Assembly: GCF_003388735.1 (NCBI RefSeq)
Contig: NZ_QUBQ01000002.1
Coordinates: 620,001-684,000 of the forward strand
Source: Paenibacillus paeoniae
Lineage (GTDB): Bacteria > Bacillota > Bacilli > Paenibacillales > Paenibacillaceae
Direction of reading: 5' to 3'
DNA: 64,000 nt
Part shown: piece after piece, positions 17,095-26,388 of the stretch
Layout of the letters: every line of letters begins with the position of its first letter
Numbering within the stretch: position 1 is the stretch's first letter
Position numbers and translations under genes: made by a program
The notes under the pieces: generated by a model
Databases searched by the model: none
What the model was told of the DNA's origin: nothing
The model's input: only the letters and a program-made list of their open reading frames with translations

Positions 17095-17703
17095 ATGAGC
17101 CAGACCAAAGAACGTATTTTGCACACAGCGACTGAGCTATTCAATGCAAGCGGGACTGGCCCCGTATCGACGAATCATATCGCAGATGCCGCAGGCATTA
17201 GTCCTGGCAATCTCTATTACCACTATCCCAATAAAGCAGCCATTATCCGGTCCATCATGGAGGCGATGTATACGGATTGGGATGCCGTCTGGGAATTGCC
17301 TTCCGATCGGGAAGCAAGCTTAGCCGATCTGCACATCAAACTGCATGACAACTTCAAGCTGCTGTGGCACTATCGCTTCTTCTACCGTGAAGCGATCGCC
17401 TTATTCCAGCAAGATGAGGAACTAAAAAATCGGCATATCGCCATGACAAAGCAGCGGTTCCTCGATCAAGGCGCTTTTGCCAAGCGATTCATCGCCTCTG
17501 GCGTGCTTCACTCTTTCCGCGATGATGCCCATATCGAAGAAACGTTAACCGTCTGCTGGATGATCGCCATGAATTGGCTGTCTTTCTTGGAGATGAACGG
17601 TATGGAAGTTACAGAACAGCAATTTGCCAAGGGCGTCTCGCTTATTGAGAGATTGCTTGAACCCCATTTCACACTCGAAAAAGGAGATCATAATGATGGA
17701 TAA
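17095..17703 (+). CDS. TetR family transcriptional regulator
   Basis: This 202-residue repressor has the standard N-terminal HTH (ILHTATELFNASGTGPVSTN, then ISPGNLYYHYPNKAAII). The C-terminal half has conserved segments such as LWHYRFFYREA seen in many TetR proteins of unknown ligand. It starts 15 bp after a perfect palindrome that is almost certainly its operator. The next gene, a Tat-exported nitroreductase, begins 11 bp before its stop codon, so translation is coupled and that enzyme is the regulated partner. Confidence 0.9.
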   Translation: MSQTKERILHTATELFNASGTGPVSTNHIADAAGISPGNLYYHYPNKAAIIRSIMEAMYTDWDAVWELPSDREASLADLHIKLHDNFKLLWHYRFFYREAIALFQQDEELKNRHIAMTKQRFLDQGAFAKRFIASGVLHSFRDDAHIEETLTVCWMIAMNWLSFLEMNGMEVTEQQFAKGVSLIERLLEPHFTLEKGDHNDG

Positions 17704-18907
17704 CTTAGAAGCTAAAACTCAGTCTCCTATTTCCAGACGGACCTTTCTTAAAGCCGCTCTTGCTGGAGCCGTATTAGTCTCCGGCGGTACCGTATGGAAG
17801 GCTATTGATCAAGGTGTTTTCTCTGCCGGCAAAGGTCCCGCCTATGAAGCATGGAGAGATTGGGATGCCGCCATGGACGCCGCCCCTCATCCTATGCCGC
17901 TAATCAGAGCCGCCATTCTGGCAGCCAATGCGCATAATTCACAGCCATGGCTATTCCGGGTCACCGATGACACAATTGATCTATACGCAGATATCTCAAG
18001 AAATTTAGGCTCTATGGATCCTCTGCTTCGAGAGATGCATATTAGCTTGGGCTGCGCCGTGGAAAATCTGACTCTAGCCGCGCAAGCAAATGGTTACAAG
18101 CCTGAAGTGATATTGATGTCCGGGGAGCATGAGCAAATTCATGTCGCCAGAATCGTCTTAACCCCCGGGGAGAAACAAATAACCGAGCTATACCAGGCCA
18201 TCCCGTTCAGACATACAGATCGCTCCGCCTTCCATAGCAAGAAGGAACTGCCGCCGAGCCTCTACGCTTCCTTGCAAGAGCAAATTCAGGAGGGGGACAA
18301 CGTTGCGTTTGTCTGGCTGCAGGATGAGCCGTTAAGAACAGCTATGGGCGAGATGATCGTCCGTGCCACTGAGGCCATCATCTCGGATGCCGAACAATCC
18401 AGAGACAGTCATCGGTGGTACCGTCATGACCGTGAAGTGCTTCATGCCATGAAGGACGGCACAACACTGGATGCAACCGGCAGTCCTGTGCTTACGCGGG
18501 CAATCGGCAAGCTGTTCCCGGTCTCCGAAGCGACCTCCAACCAATATTGGCTGAAATCGACACGAGATACGCAAGTGCCGACAGCGGGCGCATTCGGGGG
18601 CCTACTTGTCCAAAGCCGCGATCGCGCGAGTCTGATGAGGGTTGGTCAAGTCTTTCAACGCATGCACCTGTGGGCTGCGGCTAATGGCTGGGCGATTCAG
18701 CCGATGAATCAGCCCAATGAACGGATGGACCGAGAGCAAGCCTCGAAGCTCACTCCACACTTCAGAGAAGCGATGGAGAAGCTCATAGAGCGTCCGACTT
18801 GGCATCAGGTGTTCACATTCCGTATCGGGTATCCCGCGAACCATGCGATGCCAAGTCCTCGCCGCCCTGCCGAAGAAGTACTTTGGAAGAGCATTACACA
18901 TAACTAG
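17693..18907 (+). CDS. Tat-exported Acg-like nitroreductase family protein
   Basis: The protein (405 residues) starts with a twin-arginine signal (ISRRTFLKAALAGAVLVSGG), so it is exported folded with its cofactor. The body matches the Acg family of FMN-binding nitroreductase relatives: ILAANAHNSQPWLF, MDPLLREMHISLGCAVENL and IPFRHTDRSAF. The two starts (17693, 17696) share the AAGGAG site. It overlaps the tetR gene. Its TAG stop codon lies within the first bases of the MITE-like element that follows, so the last residues may have been set by that insertion. The substrate is unknown. Confidence 0.87.
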   Translation: MMDNLEAKTQSPISRRTFLKAALAGAVLVSGGTVWKAIDQGVFSAGKGPAYEAWRDWDAAMDAAPHPMPLIRAAILAANAHNSQPWLFRVTDDTIDLYADISRNLGSMDPLLREMHISLGCAVENLTLAAQANGYKPEVILMSGEHEQIHVARIVLTPGEKQITELYQAIPFRHTDRSAFHSKKELPPSLYASLQEQIQEGDNVAFVWLQDEPLRTAMGEMIVRATEAIISDAEQSRDSHRWYRHDREVLHAMKDGTTLDATGSPVLTRAIGKLFPVSEATSNQYWLKSTRDTQVPTAGAFGGLLVQSRDRASLMRVGQVFQRMHLWAAANGWAIQPMNQPNERMDREQASKLTPHFREAMEKLIERPTWHQVFTFRIGYPANHAMPSPRRPAEEVLWKSITHN

Positions 18908-19069
18908 GGTGTGTCTGAGAACGCTGAGGGCAGCAAATTTTGCCGAATTTCTGTTCCATGCAAGGCGCGTTTGTGAAGGCGTACCGGGGGTACGTCAAGC
19001 AAACGGAACGAAGCAGGGGGCGGAAAGGCGGTGAAAGGTGCCACTGAACGGGTTTTCAGACACGCCCTA
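18905..19069. mobile_element. 165-bp MITE-like element
   Basis: The ends are inverted repeats, TAGGGTGTGTCTGAGAAC at the left and the complement of TAGGGCGTGTCTGAAAAC at the right. Both ends carry TA, as expected for a TA target duplication by an IS630/mariner-type transposase. Internal complementary arms (CGTTTG 18968-18973 with CAAACG 19000-19005; CGTAC 18980-18984 with GTACG 18990-18994) let the whole element fold as one hairpin. It has no open frame. It lies between two convergent genes. Confidence 0.7.
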
Positions 19070-19091
19070 GACGCAATTCTCATTGCCGCCG

Positions 19092-20237
19092 TTACGGCTT
19101 GGTCCCTTTGTACTTTCCAGTCGTTTGCAGGTGTACATGAACATCGATGTTTTTAATGGAATGCTTGTCCAAAAAGTAAGGCGTACCCGTGCTGATTTGG
19201 CGAAACACTTTTGGTTTGGATCGATACAGTATCTGACCCAGCTGAAAAGGATCGCTTCTAATGTGAAGACCATTCCGATAGGTCAATTCGATCTCCTCGC
19301 GAATGTCTTCTTTGGCATACTCAGTCAACGTCAACAGATCGGTATCTTGCACCATTTCCATCACATATCCGTCTGTATCTACCCGGATATCGAATCGGGC
19401 CTGCCCGTTCTCCAAGGAGGGACGAATACGCATCTTGGGATGCTCTAGCATGATCGTTGCAACAGCCTTTCCCTCCCTGTCTACCTCTATTGGTGTTCGC
19501 TCTAATCGGGGATCGGCCCATCTAATGCCGGTCAGTTGTTCAGTAGACAACCAGCCGAACATCTTCATGTCACGGAAGAAATAAGCGCCGGAGATCATGA
19601 ACATCGGCTTGGCTTTCTTATCTTCCGTCCAATCCACTGTGTCGAAGTCAATAGAAGGCATGTACCCCGGTTCTCCCTCTTCATTCAAATAAGCAATAAT
19701 CTGATTGCCGGTTACCGGAAGTACGATGGATTGCACGGAGCTCATCTGCGATGCGGTGAACATCGCGGTGTCCAAGGGTGACATATTCAGAATGGATTTT
19801 TGCGTAAAAATATCTTTGATCGACCGTCTGGTGCCATAGACGAGCACATTGTAACGGACTTCTCTGTAACGGTTAATGGTTCCGTATATGTTATTAACGC
19901 CCATTTTAAGCGCATTTTCCGACATGACGACTACTTTCACATGTCCCCAGAACATCCGCAGCTGGGCTGTTCTTCCGACATCTGTCAGGGCAAGGGACAA
20001 TGTATCTCCCTTGCCCTCGCCTACCCATACCGGGAAGCTTTTGCCCAGCGCAATCTCTTCCGTTCTCGCAACGGTGGCAAAGTTGAGAATCTGTGCATAA
20101 GCAATCCACTTGCCATCCTTATAGTCAACGCCGATCGCCGTTGCATAAGCCATGTTTTGAATTTCCGGCATTCGGCCGCATCCTCCGACAAGCAAGCAGA
20201 CAAGAATAAGAATGCCCATCTGCCTGATCCGCATCAT
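19092..20237 (-). CDS. Ger(x)C family spore germination lipoprotein
   Basis: The 381-residue protein begins with a lipoprotein signal (LVGGC lipobox) followed by the family opening GRMPEIQNMAYATAIGVDY. It is the C subunit of a GerA-type nutrient germination receptor, attached to the outer face of the spore inner membrane. The C-terminal third is of typical family character up to about residue 370. It is the last gene of the operon, and its start overlaps the A-subunit stop by 4 bp. The downstream end lies about 20 bp from the MITE-like element. Confidence 0.92.
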   Translation of the reverse strand: MMRIRQMGILILVCLLVGGCGRMPEIQNMAYATAIGVDYKDGKWIAYAQILNFATVARTEEIALGKSFPVWVGEGKGDTLSLALTDVGRTAQLRMFWGHVKVVVMSENALKMGVNNIYGTINRYREVRYNVLVYGTRRSIKDIFTQKSILNMSPLDTAMFTASQMSSVQSIVLPVTGNQIIAYLNEEGEPGYMPSIDFDTVDWTEDKKAKPMFMISGAYFFRDMKMFGWLSTEQLTGIRWADPRLERTPIEVDREGKAVATIMLEHPKMRIRPSLENGQARFDIRVDTDGYVMEMVQDTDLLTLTEYAKEDIREEIELTYRNGLHIRSDPFQLGQILYRSKPKVFRQISTGTPYFLDKHSIKNIDVHVHLQTTGKYKGTKP

Positions 20238-21706
20238 CCCCCTCCTCCTTTTTGCTTGTCAGAATCAATGGTATGCAGGGCACTCGGCCGTTTCTTCATC
20301 AGACGATAAGGCAGACGAAGGAAGGAGGCTGCCAATTCCTTCACATTCAGAGGAGAGAGCGGCGACAGATACGGCATGCCGAAGGAGCGTAAGCTTGCCA
20401 TATAGCTGATGAGCAGTACCATGCCTAGTATTACCCCGTACATGCCGAGCAGCGCTGACAAAAGGAAGAAGAAAAATCTCATAATGCTGACTTGCGTGCT
20501 CAGCGTCTGATTGACCAGCGTTACGCCAGAGACAGCGGTAATGGCGCCAACCACTACGACAGAAGGCGATACCATCCCCGCCCGAATGGCAGCATCGCCG
20601 ATAATCAAACCTCCGATCGACGTCAAGGTCTGGCCGATGGAGCTGGGCAGCCTAACGCCAGCCTCACGGAATATCTCCAGCAGCGTTAATAGCAGAAACA
20701 TCTCCATATGCGATGACAACGGCAATCCGAGCCGTGATACCGAGATCGTGGCCATCATACGGAACGGGATTTGATCCTGATGGAAGGACATCAGCGCTAC
20801 CCATATCGCAGGAAGAAAGATAGAGAGAAACAGACTGATTCCGCGGATGATTCTAGCAAATGACACATACGTGTAATTGAAGTGAGCATCTTCCGGTGAT
20901 TTCAAGATAAGCGATAAGCCAGCAGGCGCCATCAATACCATAGGCAGCCCATCCACAATCAAGACCGCCCTGCCGGACAGCAGACTATTGACTGCAAAAT
21001 CCGGACGACCTGTAAAATCCATCGTCGGAAGGAGCTTAAAGCTTGAATCCGTCATCAGCTCTTCAAGCTGGCTTATGCTCATGATGCTATCGACATCAAT
21101 GCTGTTCAGTTGCTTCCGCATTTCTTGCACAATAGACGGATTAATGATATCTATGAAATAAAGCAGCCCAATCCGTGTACGCGATCTTCTGCCCAGCACC
21201 AGCTCCTCTACTTGCAGCGACTGGGACCTAAGCCGCTTCCGGATTAGCGCAATATTTACCGTTATATCTTCTACAAAGCCGTCTCTCGGTCCCTTCACCG
21301 ATATCTCTGTACTGGATTCGTACGGTTGCCTTGTCGGCTTATCGGCTATGCTCAAGCTGCCTATTATTCCGGTTTCCACAAACAACAGAAGCAAGTCTCC
21401 CTCGAACAATGACTCCGACAGCGCATCAACCGAATAGTCCTGCAGCTCTTGGATAGGCAGCGTACTGGATAAGCGCTCGACGGAATTCTCGAACGTACCC
21501 TGCTTCGCATAGAGCCGGTTAAGCTCCGGAAGAACAAATTGCCCAATATCACTTGACCGGGTCAATCCCTCTGCATAAGCCATAACGACACGTGAACTCC
21601 CATCACCATAACTGCAAGCTTGGAACATCACATCGGCTGAACCTTTGAACAATACCCTCAAGCTCTCTTCGGTCCATGCCGTTTCGTCCCCATTCTTATG
21701 GTTCAT
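20234..21706 (-). CDS. GerA family spore germination receptor A subunit
   Basis: This 490-residue protein has a large N-terminal soluble domain and about five helices in the C-terminal half. Family motifs include GPRDGFVEDITVNIALIRKR, ELVLGRRSRTRIGLLY and a later AVLIVDGLPMVLMAP. It forms the receptor complex that triggers germination on sensing nutrients. The ATG at 21706 is chosen because AAGGGAGG lies upstream and it overlaps the B-subunit stop by 4 bp. The operon order here is B-A-C rather than the usual A-B-C. Confidence 0.93.
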   Translation of the reverse strand: MNHKNGDETAWTEESLRVLFKGSADVMFQACSYGDGSSRVVMAYAEGLTRSSDIGQFVLPELNRLYAKQGTFENSVERLSSTLPIQELQDYSVDALSESLFEGDLLLLFVETGIIGSLSIADKPTRQPYESSTEISVKGPRDGFVEDITVNIALIRKRLRSQSLQVEELVLGRRSRTRIGLLYFIDIINPSIVQEMRKQLNSIDVDSIMSISQLEELMTDSSFKLLPTMDFTGRPDFAVNSLLSGRAVLIVDGLPMVLMAPAGLSLILKSPEDAHFNYTYVSFARIIRGISLFLSIFLPAIWVALMSFHQDQIPFRMMATISVSRLGLPLSSHMEMFLLLTLLEIFREAGVRLPSSIGQTLTSIGGLIIGDAAIRAGMVSPSVVVVGAITAVSGVTLVNQTLSTQVSIMRFFFFLLSALLGMYGVILGMVLLISYMASLRSFGMPYLSPLSPLNVKELAASFLRLPYRLMKKRPSALHTIDSDKQKGGGG

Positions 21707-22800
21707 GTCGCTTCCTCCCTTTTGGCCGTTCCCGCAATTAAAGCTACAATCATCCAGATGAACGATAACGCCAGCAGTACCGTCAACGATATGGGCATAT
21801 AATACTTGTACATCCATATGTAAAAGGAATACTCATTCACCTTCACTTGAGTCAGTATCGTATAGCTCAACATGATCACAATAATCGCCCAGTACTTTCC
21901 TTTCTTCCGTTTAAACTGAAGAAGCTCCACTAGCAGAAAGACGGAGAGGCTAATGCGTATACTCGCTCCCGACAGCCATTGGAAGATAGACAGAAAGTCC
22001 AGATGCTCGATAAATTGGCCGGCCTGAACGAGCCGCCACTGTTCGTAAGGCGACGTCATCTGATGCGATGCTTCCACTGGGCCAAATTCCGTTATGGCGC
22101 CAATAATAGGTCCTAGCGTAATCATGATTGAAAATATACCGTACAGCAGCAGCTGCCATAGCTTGATTTTCGATTTCAAATGATGTTGGAGCACAATGAG
22201 CGCCAGCAGCTCCACATACCCGGCCCCCGCATAAACCATCCCATCCACAACCGGCTGCATGCCGTGCTCCAGAATAGGACGCAGCAAAGCATAATCCTTA
22301 TGGGGTCCATTCAAGGCGCTCACGAATATACCAAGACCAGCCACAATCGGAAGAAGAACTCCTGAGACAATTGCAATAACTCTGATGCCCCATAGCACAA
22401 TTGCGGAACAAAACAAAATGAGGCAGCTTACCATCAACAGCTTGGGCGTATAGGGCAAATAATTGGTAATATGCCATGTTGCCGTATGAATGACGGTCAT
22501 CCCGCCAATCAAGTACATCTGAATGATGATTGGAATAACGAGCAGCCACGCCACAAACGGCGACACTCGACTGGACAGCCACGACTTCCAGTGCTGCTGT
22601 CCAGAGCGCTTCATAATGACATATAGAAGCAGCATCCAGATCAGGAATACGCCACCCGATACAAGTGCCGTTATCCAGGAATCTCTGCCGGAGGCATCCA
22701 GAATCATCGGATTCACAATGACATGGCTTGCAAGGCCGTTCATTAAGGAAAACATCATAAAAACTTGCGAAAAATTGATTTTGTCGCCGCCGTTCTTCAT
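21703..22800 (-). CDS. GerB family spore germination receptor B subunit
   Basis: This 365-residue, roughly ten-helix protein of the amino acid/polyamine transporter superfamily (GerAB/ArcD/ProY) starts NFSQVFMMFSLMNGLASHV and contains VHTATWHITNYLPYTP. In germinant receptors this subunit binds the small germinant. It is the first gene of the operon. The start at 22800 follows GAGGGGAG; an upstream in-frame start lacks a site. The ligand cannot be predicted. Confidence 0.9.
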   Translation of the reverse strand: MKNGGDKINFSQVFMMFSLMNGLASHVIVNPMILDASGRDSWITALVSGGVFLIWMLLLYVIMKRSGQQHWKSWLSSRVSPFVAWLLVIPIIIQMYLIGGMTVIHTATWHITNYLPYTPKLLMVSCLILFCSAIVLWGIRVIAIVSGVLLPIVAGLGIFVSALNGPHKDYALLRPILEHGMQPVVDGMVYAGAGYVELLALIVLQHHLKSKIKLWQLLLYGIFSIMITLGPIIGAITEFGPVEASHQMTSPYEQWRLVQAGQFIEHLDFLSIFQWLSGASIRISLSVFLLVELLQFKRKKGKYWAIIVIMLSYTILTQVKVNEYSFYIWMYKYYMPISLTVLLALSFIWMIVALIAGTAKREEAT

Positions 22801-22891
22801 GACCCGCTCCCCTCTTAACCTCATACGCTTCCATCCTTGACACCCCTTATTTATGCCCCTGCCCAAAATTTTCTATGCCAAAATAATGAAG

Positions 22892-22917
22892 AAAGCTGCC
22901 CATCTCGAGGCAGCTTT
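22892..22917 (-). terminator. Hairpin upstream of the ger operon
   Basis: A perfect 9-bp stem (AAAGCTGCC / GGCAGCTTT) with an 8-base loop lies between the ger operon start and the upstream leftward membrane-protein gene. A second weaker leftward hairpin (AACCCT / AGGGTT at 22969-23002) with a T-tail lies nearer that gene. Confidence 0.65.
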
Positions 22918-23032
22918 ACGATCTGGTGTATGAGGAGCCGCGTCAGCCTACAAGTCTCAACGCAAAAGAACCCTCGATGCATGCGATGATGCGCCAAGGG
23001 TTTACTTTTCTTCTGCTCAAGTCCATATGTAA

Positions 23033-23656
23033 TTACATTACAAGATTAGCGAATACGCCTGCCAAAATCACATACAGAGTAATCGAAACAACCAAATACG
23101 AAGCCGTACGCTCTTTGCTGATGCCGCTGACTTCCAACCCGCCCTGCAGTGAAAGCGCAAGAGTGGACAACAACGTAATCGCCAGCACGATCATCGATAG
23201 TGTAAAGTGGAACGACAAAATGCCGGCGAGCAGAAATCCCGCTCCAGTTATGTACTGAATACCGCCCATTCGAATCACGAACAGTTTCCAAGCCGGCTGT
23301 ACGCCGCTTCTCCACCATCCAGCCAGCCATAGAGCTGCGAGCAACGCAACGAGCGACAATAAGCCAAGCAGGAACATACGGCTGAAAATCGCAAAGGAAA
23401 GGGAACTCGGTGCAAATAACTTGCCGAAAGGCATTGCGTTGTAGAACAGTCCTGTAATTTTACTTCCCAGAATCATAACCCAAACCAGATATCCGACAAA
23501 TGATGCCGCTAGTCCCAATGCTCCGTATATCCATTCTTTCGTTGTCAGTTGCAGACTCTCAAGCGGGTTTTTGAGCAGCGTTAACAGCTTGTTGCGTTCC
23601 ACATTTTTGAGAGAGTCTGTCACTTCGTTAAAGGCGTGATTGCTTTTCGGTTCCAT
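23033..23656 (-). CDS. Hypothetical polytopic membrane protein
   Basis: I do not recognise a named family with certainty. The 207-residue protein has a soluble N-terminus of about 40 residues followed by about five or six hydrophobic helices, an arrangement like Yip1-type membrane proteins of Firmicutes. The ATG at 23656 is preceded by AGGAGG at 6 bases. It is monocistronic. Confidence 0.65.
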   Translation of the reverse strand: MEPKSNHAFNEVTDSLKNVERNKLLTLLKNPLESLQLTTKEWIYGALGLAASFVGYLVWVMILGSKITGLFYNAMPFGKLFAPSSLSFAIFSRMFLLGLLSLVALLAALWLAGWWRSGVQPAWKLFVIRMGGIQYITGAGFLLAGILSFHFTLSMIVLAITLLSTLALSLQGGLEVSGISKERTASYLVVSITLYVILAGVFANLVM

Positions 23657-23797
23657 GTCCATCCTCCTAGTCGTGATTTGGCACTATTGTATCGCATCGC
23701 TCTCCCATTCGTATATTAAAATTTTCAATATTTTCACAATTTCTGACAACATTCCTTATCAACAAGTTTGATTATTCTGTAATCGGATCCCAGAAAG

Positions 23798-24757
23798 CTA
23801 TTCTGGCCAGCCTTCTTTTATATACAGCAGCTCTAATACCGCTTCCGTTACAGCTTGCGGTCGATAGATTTGTATGGAGTGCCAGCTGTCCTCTACGATC
23901 GTGTGCTTTACCCTGTTCGATAAGAATAGAAGCGGCTGTTGATCCTGCTTCCATTCCTCGCTTTGTTTGCCGGCAGTCAATACCAGGACAGGGGTACCGG
24001 AATGGATCGGCTCCGCCCGCTCAAGTTCCATGGCGCTTTGCTCCATATGCAGAAACTCCTCATAAGCCGCTTGATACGCGTGATTCCGCAACCCTGCCGA
24101 TACAACCATCGCTTGCAGATGAGCCGGAAGCCCATTATGGCCAACATGCTTCCTCAGCAGGCGCGGAATGCCAAGCGGAGATAGCCGATATCCCCATTTG
24201 TACATGCGTTCCCTCGACTTTCTCACTACTGCCCTGGACTCTGATTGGTCCGCCGAGAGAAAGCGACACTCATGCGCGGCGTCGACTAGGACGATGCCGA
24301 GCACATCAGCCGGATAGCGTGACGCGAACATACGCATAATCATTCCTCCGAACGAATGACCGACCAGCAAGTATGGCGGCTTCAATTGGAGCGCTTCGAG
24401 AAGACGCTTCAAGTCATCGACGTAGGCATCGCATGTCGGCTTCCCCAGCGGCTGCATGCTCCAGCCAAAGCCTGCCCGATCATAAGACAGCACCGTGGAA
24501 TGTCGAGACAGCTCTTGTTGAACCAGTGACCAGCCGATCGAGCAGCCGCCCATGCCGGCCTCCAGAATAACGGTAGGCCCTCCCTCGCCTGTAACATGGG
24601 CATGAAGCTGTCGCGAGCCAATGTCCACTAATTTGCCTGTCGGCTTGTTAGTGCGGAGAGAGCGCCAGGATGCCGCCGCTTGGAACAGCGTTAGCGGGAG
24701 CAGAATCGTAGCAAGAACAGAGCGTATCCATCTATCTTTGTGAGCAATAAGAGTCAT
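23798..24757 (-). CDS. Alpha/beta hydrolase with N-terminal membrane anchor
   Basis: After an N-terminal hydrophobic segment (about residues 12-30) comes an alpha/beta hydrolase fold: oxyanion region VILEAGMGG, YDRAGFGWS, nucleophile elbow VGHSFGG, acid in VLVDAAHE or later, and catalytic His in EDSWHSIQ. It is 319 residues, normal for the family. The anchor suggests work at the membrane or outside it. The substrate is unknown; esters or lactones are typical. It is monocistronic. Confidence 0.85.
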   Translation of the reverse strand: MTLIAHKDRWIRSVLATILLPLTLFQAAASWRSLRTNKPTGKLVDIGSRQLHAHVTGEGGPTVILEAGMGGCSIGWSLVQQELSRHSTVLSYDRAGFGWSMQPLGKPTCDAYVDDLKRLLEALQLKPPYLLVGHSFGGMIMRMFASRYPADVLGIVLVDAAHECRFLSADQSESRAVVRKSRERMYKWGYRLSPLGIPRLLRKHVGHNGLPAHLQAMVVSAGLRNHAYQAAYEEFLHMEQSAMELERAEPIHSGTPVLVLTAGKQSEEWKQDQQPLLFLSNRVKHTIVEDSWHSIQIYRPQAVTEAVLELLYIKEGWPE

Positions 24758-24857
24758 CTTCTATCAACACCCCTATCCCAGTAGAATGATCGTATGATCT
24801 TCTTCATCGTAGGGGAAAAACCATTTTCAAAAAAGTGTTAATTGGTTTCGCAAAGTT

Positions 24858-26276
24858 TCATATTTTCCTCAGCGAGCTAATTTGGTAGACAACCCAGACC
24901 ACTCCGGTCACGATCATCATGTCGAAGATCGCATTGAACAGGAATAGATGCTTGCCCATATCGGCTTGTCCGTCTCCGACAATCGGGATCAGGAAACTGA
25001 AAACGCCCGTCAGCCCCAGCAACATAAACAATTCGACTGCCGCACGCCGCGTTCTGTCCGCACTCCTGGTCCATTCCCATGCCGCCGCCGCGAAATAAGC
25101 TAGACAGACAACAGCAATGAACCAAAGCTGATTAGGTAGAGCCCCTTTCTTGAACTCGCTCCAGCCGCTGTATTGGAACGACAGCGCACCTGCCGGCTTT
25201 CCTTCGCTCTTCTCGAAATTGCCCAAATAGTAAGGGCGAATCATCAGACCGTTCTGGGCAGCATATTCCATGTTCTCGATCAGCCTGCCGGGATGCTTGA
25301 GATAGAACCACAAAACATCGGCATGCGAAATACGATCATAGAAGTCCGCCTTCAAAGAGGGATCGTTCTGCTTGATAGCCGTATCCGATTGAAAATAATT
25401 CGTGCCCGCCAGCACGGACAAATGAGCCGGCAGCCCCAGCTCCTTTAAATCTCCCTCAATGTCGGGAGAATCCTTCAACACGCCGAAAAATACGGTTTGA
25501 TACATATTAATATTTTTGAAGTCCTTGGGAGCAGCAATGTACATTGCTCCCGAGAGAATAAGCGTAAGCACGGACAAGGAGAGGCCCAGATTGCGCCACG
25601 ACTTCTCTCGCTTGAGCGTAGCGTATCGCAGACCAAGCAGCGCAAAGCCGACACCGACTGGTGCGTTCTGCGTCTTGGAGCATACCAGCAGCAGGGCCGA
25701 TACAAAAAACAATACCAGCACAGCTCGCGAAGGTTCCGATTGCCGCGTCAGCATCAATCCGAATGCCATCGTCAGCAGCAGGAATACAAGCGATGTCGGC
25801 TCGCCGTACAGCGAGTTGAAATAAGCCAGATAGGCGATATCGAAAAAGACAAACAAAATGAGCGCAGCCAGCACAATTCCTGTAAGAGCGGACTTGGTTT
25901 TATTAAATTTGATCAGCAAATAACTTGCTGTGATGAGCAAGAAGGCATATATGGCGCCCAGCACCCGAACATCAAACGCTTCTCCATTGAACAGCTTGGC
26001 TATTCCTCTAGCCAAGGCGACCAATATCAGCTGTGACGTCAAATAAAATCCGCGAAAAAATTCATCATAAGCGAAATTTGCATGAGCAAAGCGGAAAAAA
26101 CGATCCTCATACGTTTCGCTGGCATCATAATAATTTAATCCGATAGATCCCATAATGCGAAGAAAGTCACCATTGTCTGCGACACCAACAAATGTCCTCG
26201 CGAACAAAAGTACGATAACCGCTACGATAGCGGCGAGCAGAAAAACTCGCTCGATGGATAGCCATTTTTTAAACAT
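24858..26276 (-). CDS. Polytopic membrane protein, possible GT-C-type glycosyltransferase (WsfD-like)
   Basis: The 472-residue protein has about 11 hydrophobic helices. The first extracellular loop carries the motif FVGVADNGDFLRIMGSIGL, in which the acidic pair resembles the catalytic loop of GT-C enzymes that use lipid-linked sugars. It resembles proteins annotated as WsfD-like hexose transferases of S-layer glycan synthesis; this is a recollection, not a search. The ATG at 26276 follows AGGA-TTGGTG. It is divergent from the ROK gene. Confidence 0.65.
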   Translation of the reverse strand: MFKKWLSIERVFLLAAIVAVIVLLFARTFVGVADNGDFLRIMGSIGLNYYDASETYEDRFFRFAHANFAYDEFFRGFYLTSQLILVALARGIAKLFNGEAFDVRVLGAIYAFLLITASYLLIKFNKTKSALTGIVLAALILFVFFDIAYLAYFNSLYGEPTSLVFLLLTMAFGLMLTRQSEPSRAVLVLFFVSALLLVCSKTQNAPVGVGFALLGLRYATLKREKSWRNLGLSLSVLTLILSGAMYIAAPKDFKNINMYQTVFFGVLKDSPDIEGDLKELGLPAHLSVLAGTNYFQSDTAIKQNDPSLKADFYDRISHADVLWFYLKHPGRLIENMEYAAQNGLMIRPYYLGNFEKSEGKPAGALSFQYSGWSEFKKGALPNQLWFIAVVCLAYFAAAAWEWTRSADRTRRAAVELFMLLGLTGVFSFLIPIVGDGQADMGKHLFLFNAIFDMMIVTGVVWVVYQISSLRKI

Positions 26277-26388
26277 AATCACCAATCCTATTACAAGTAT
26301 GTAGAACAAATTGCCAATTATAACTTATATATGGTAGCATGTTATTCGAACGATTTCTAGCTACGTACGTTTAGGAGGAGTTATAAGA

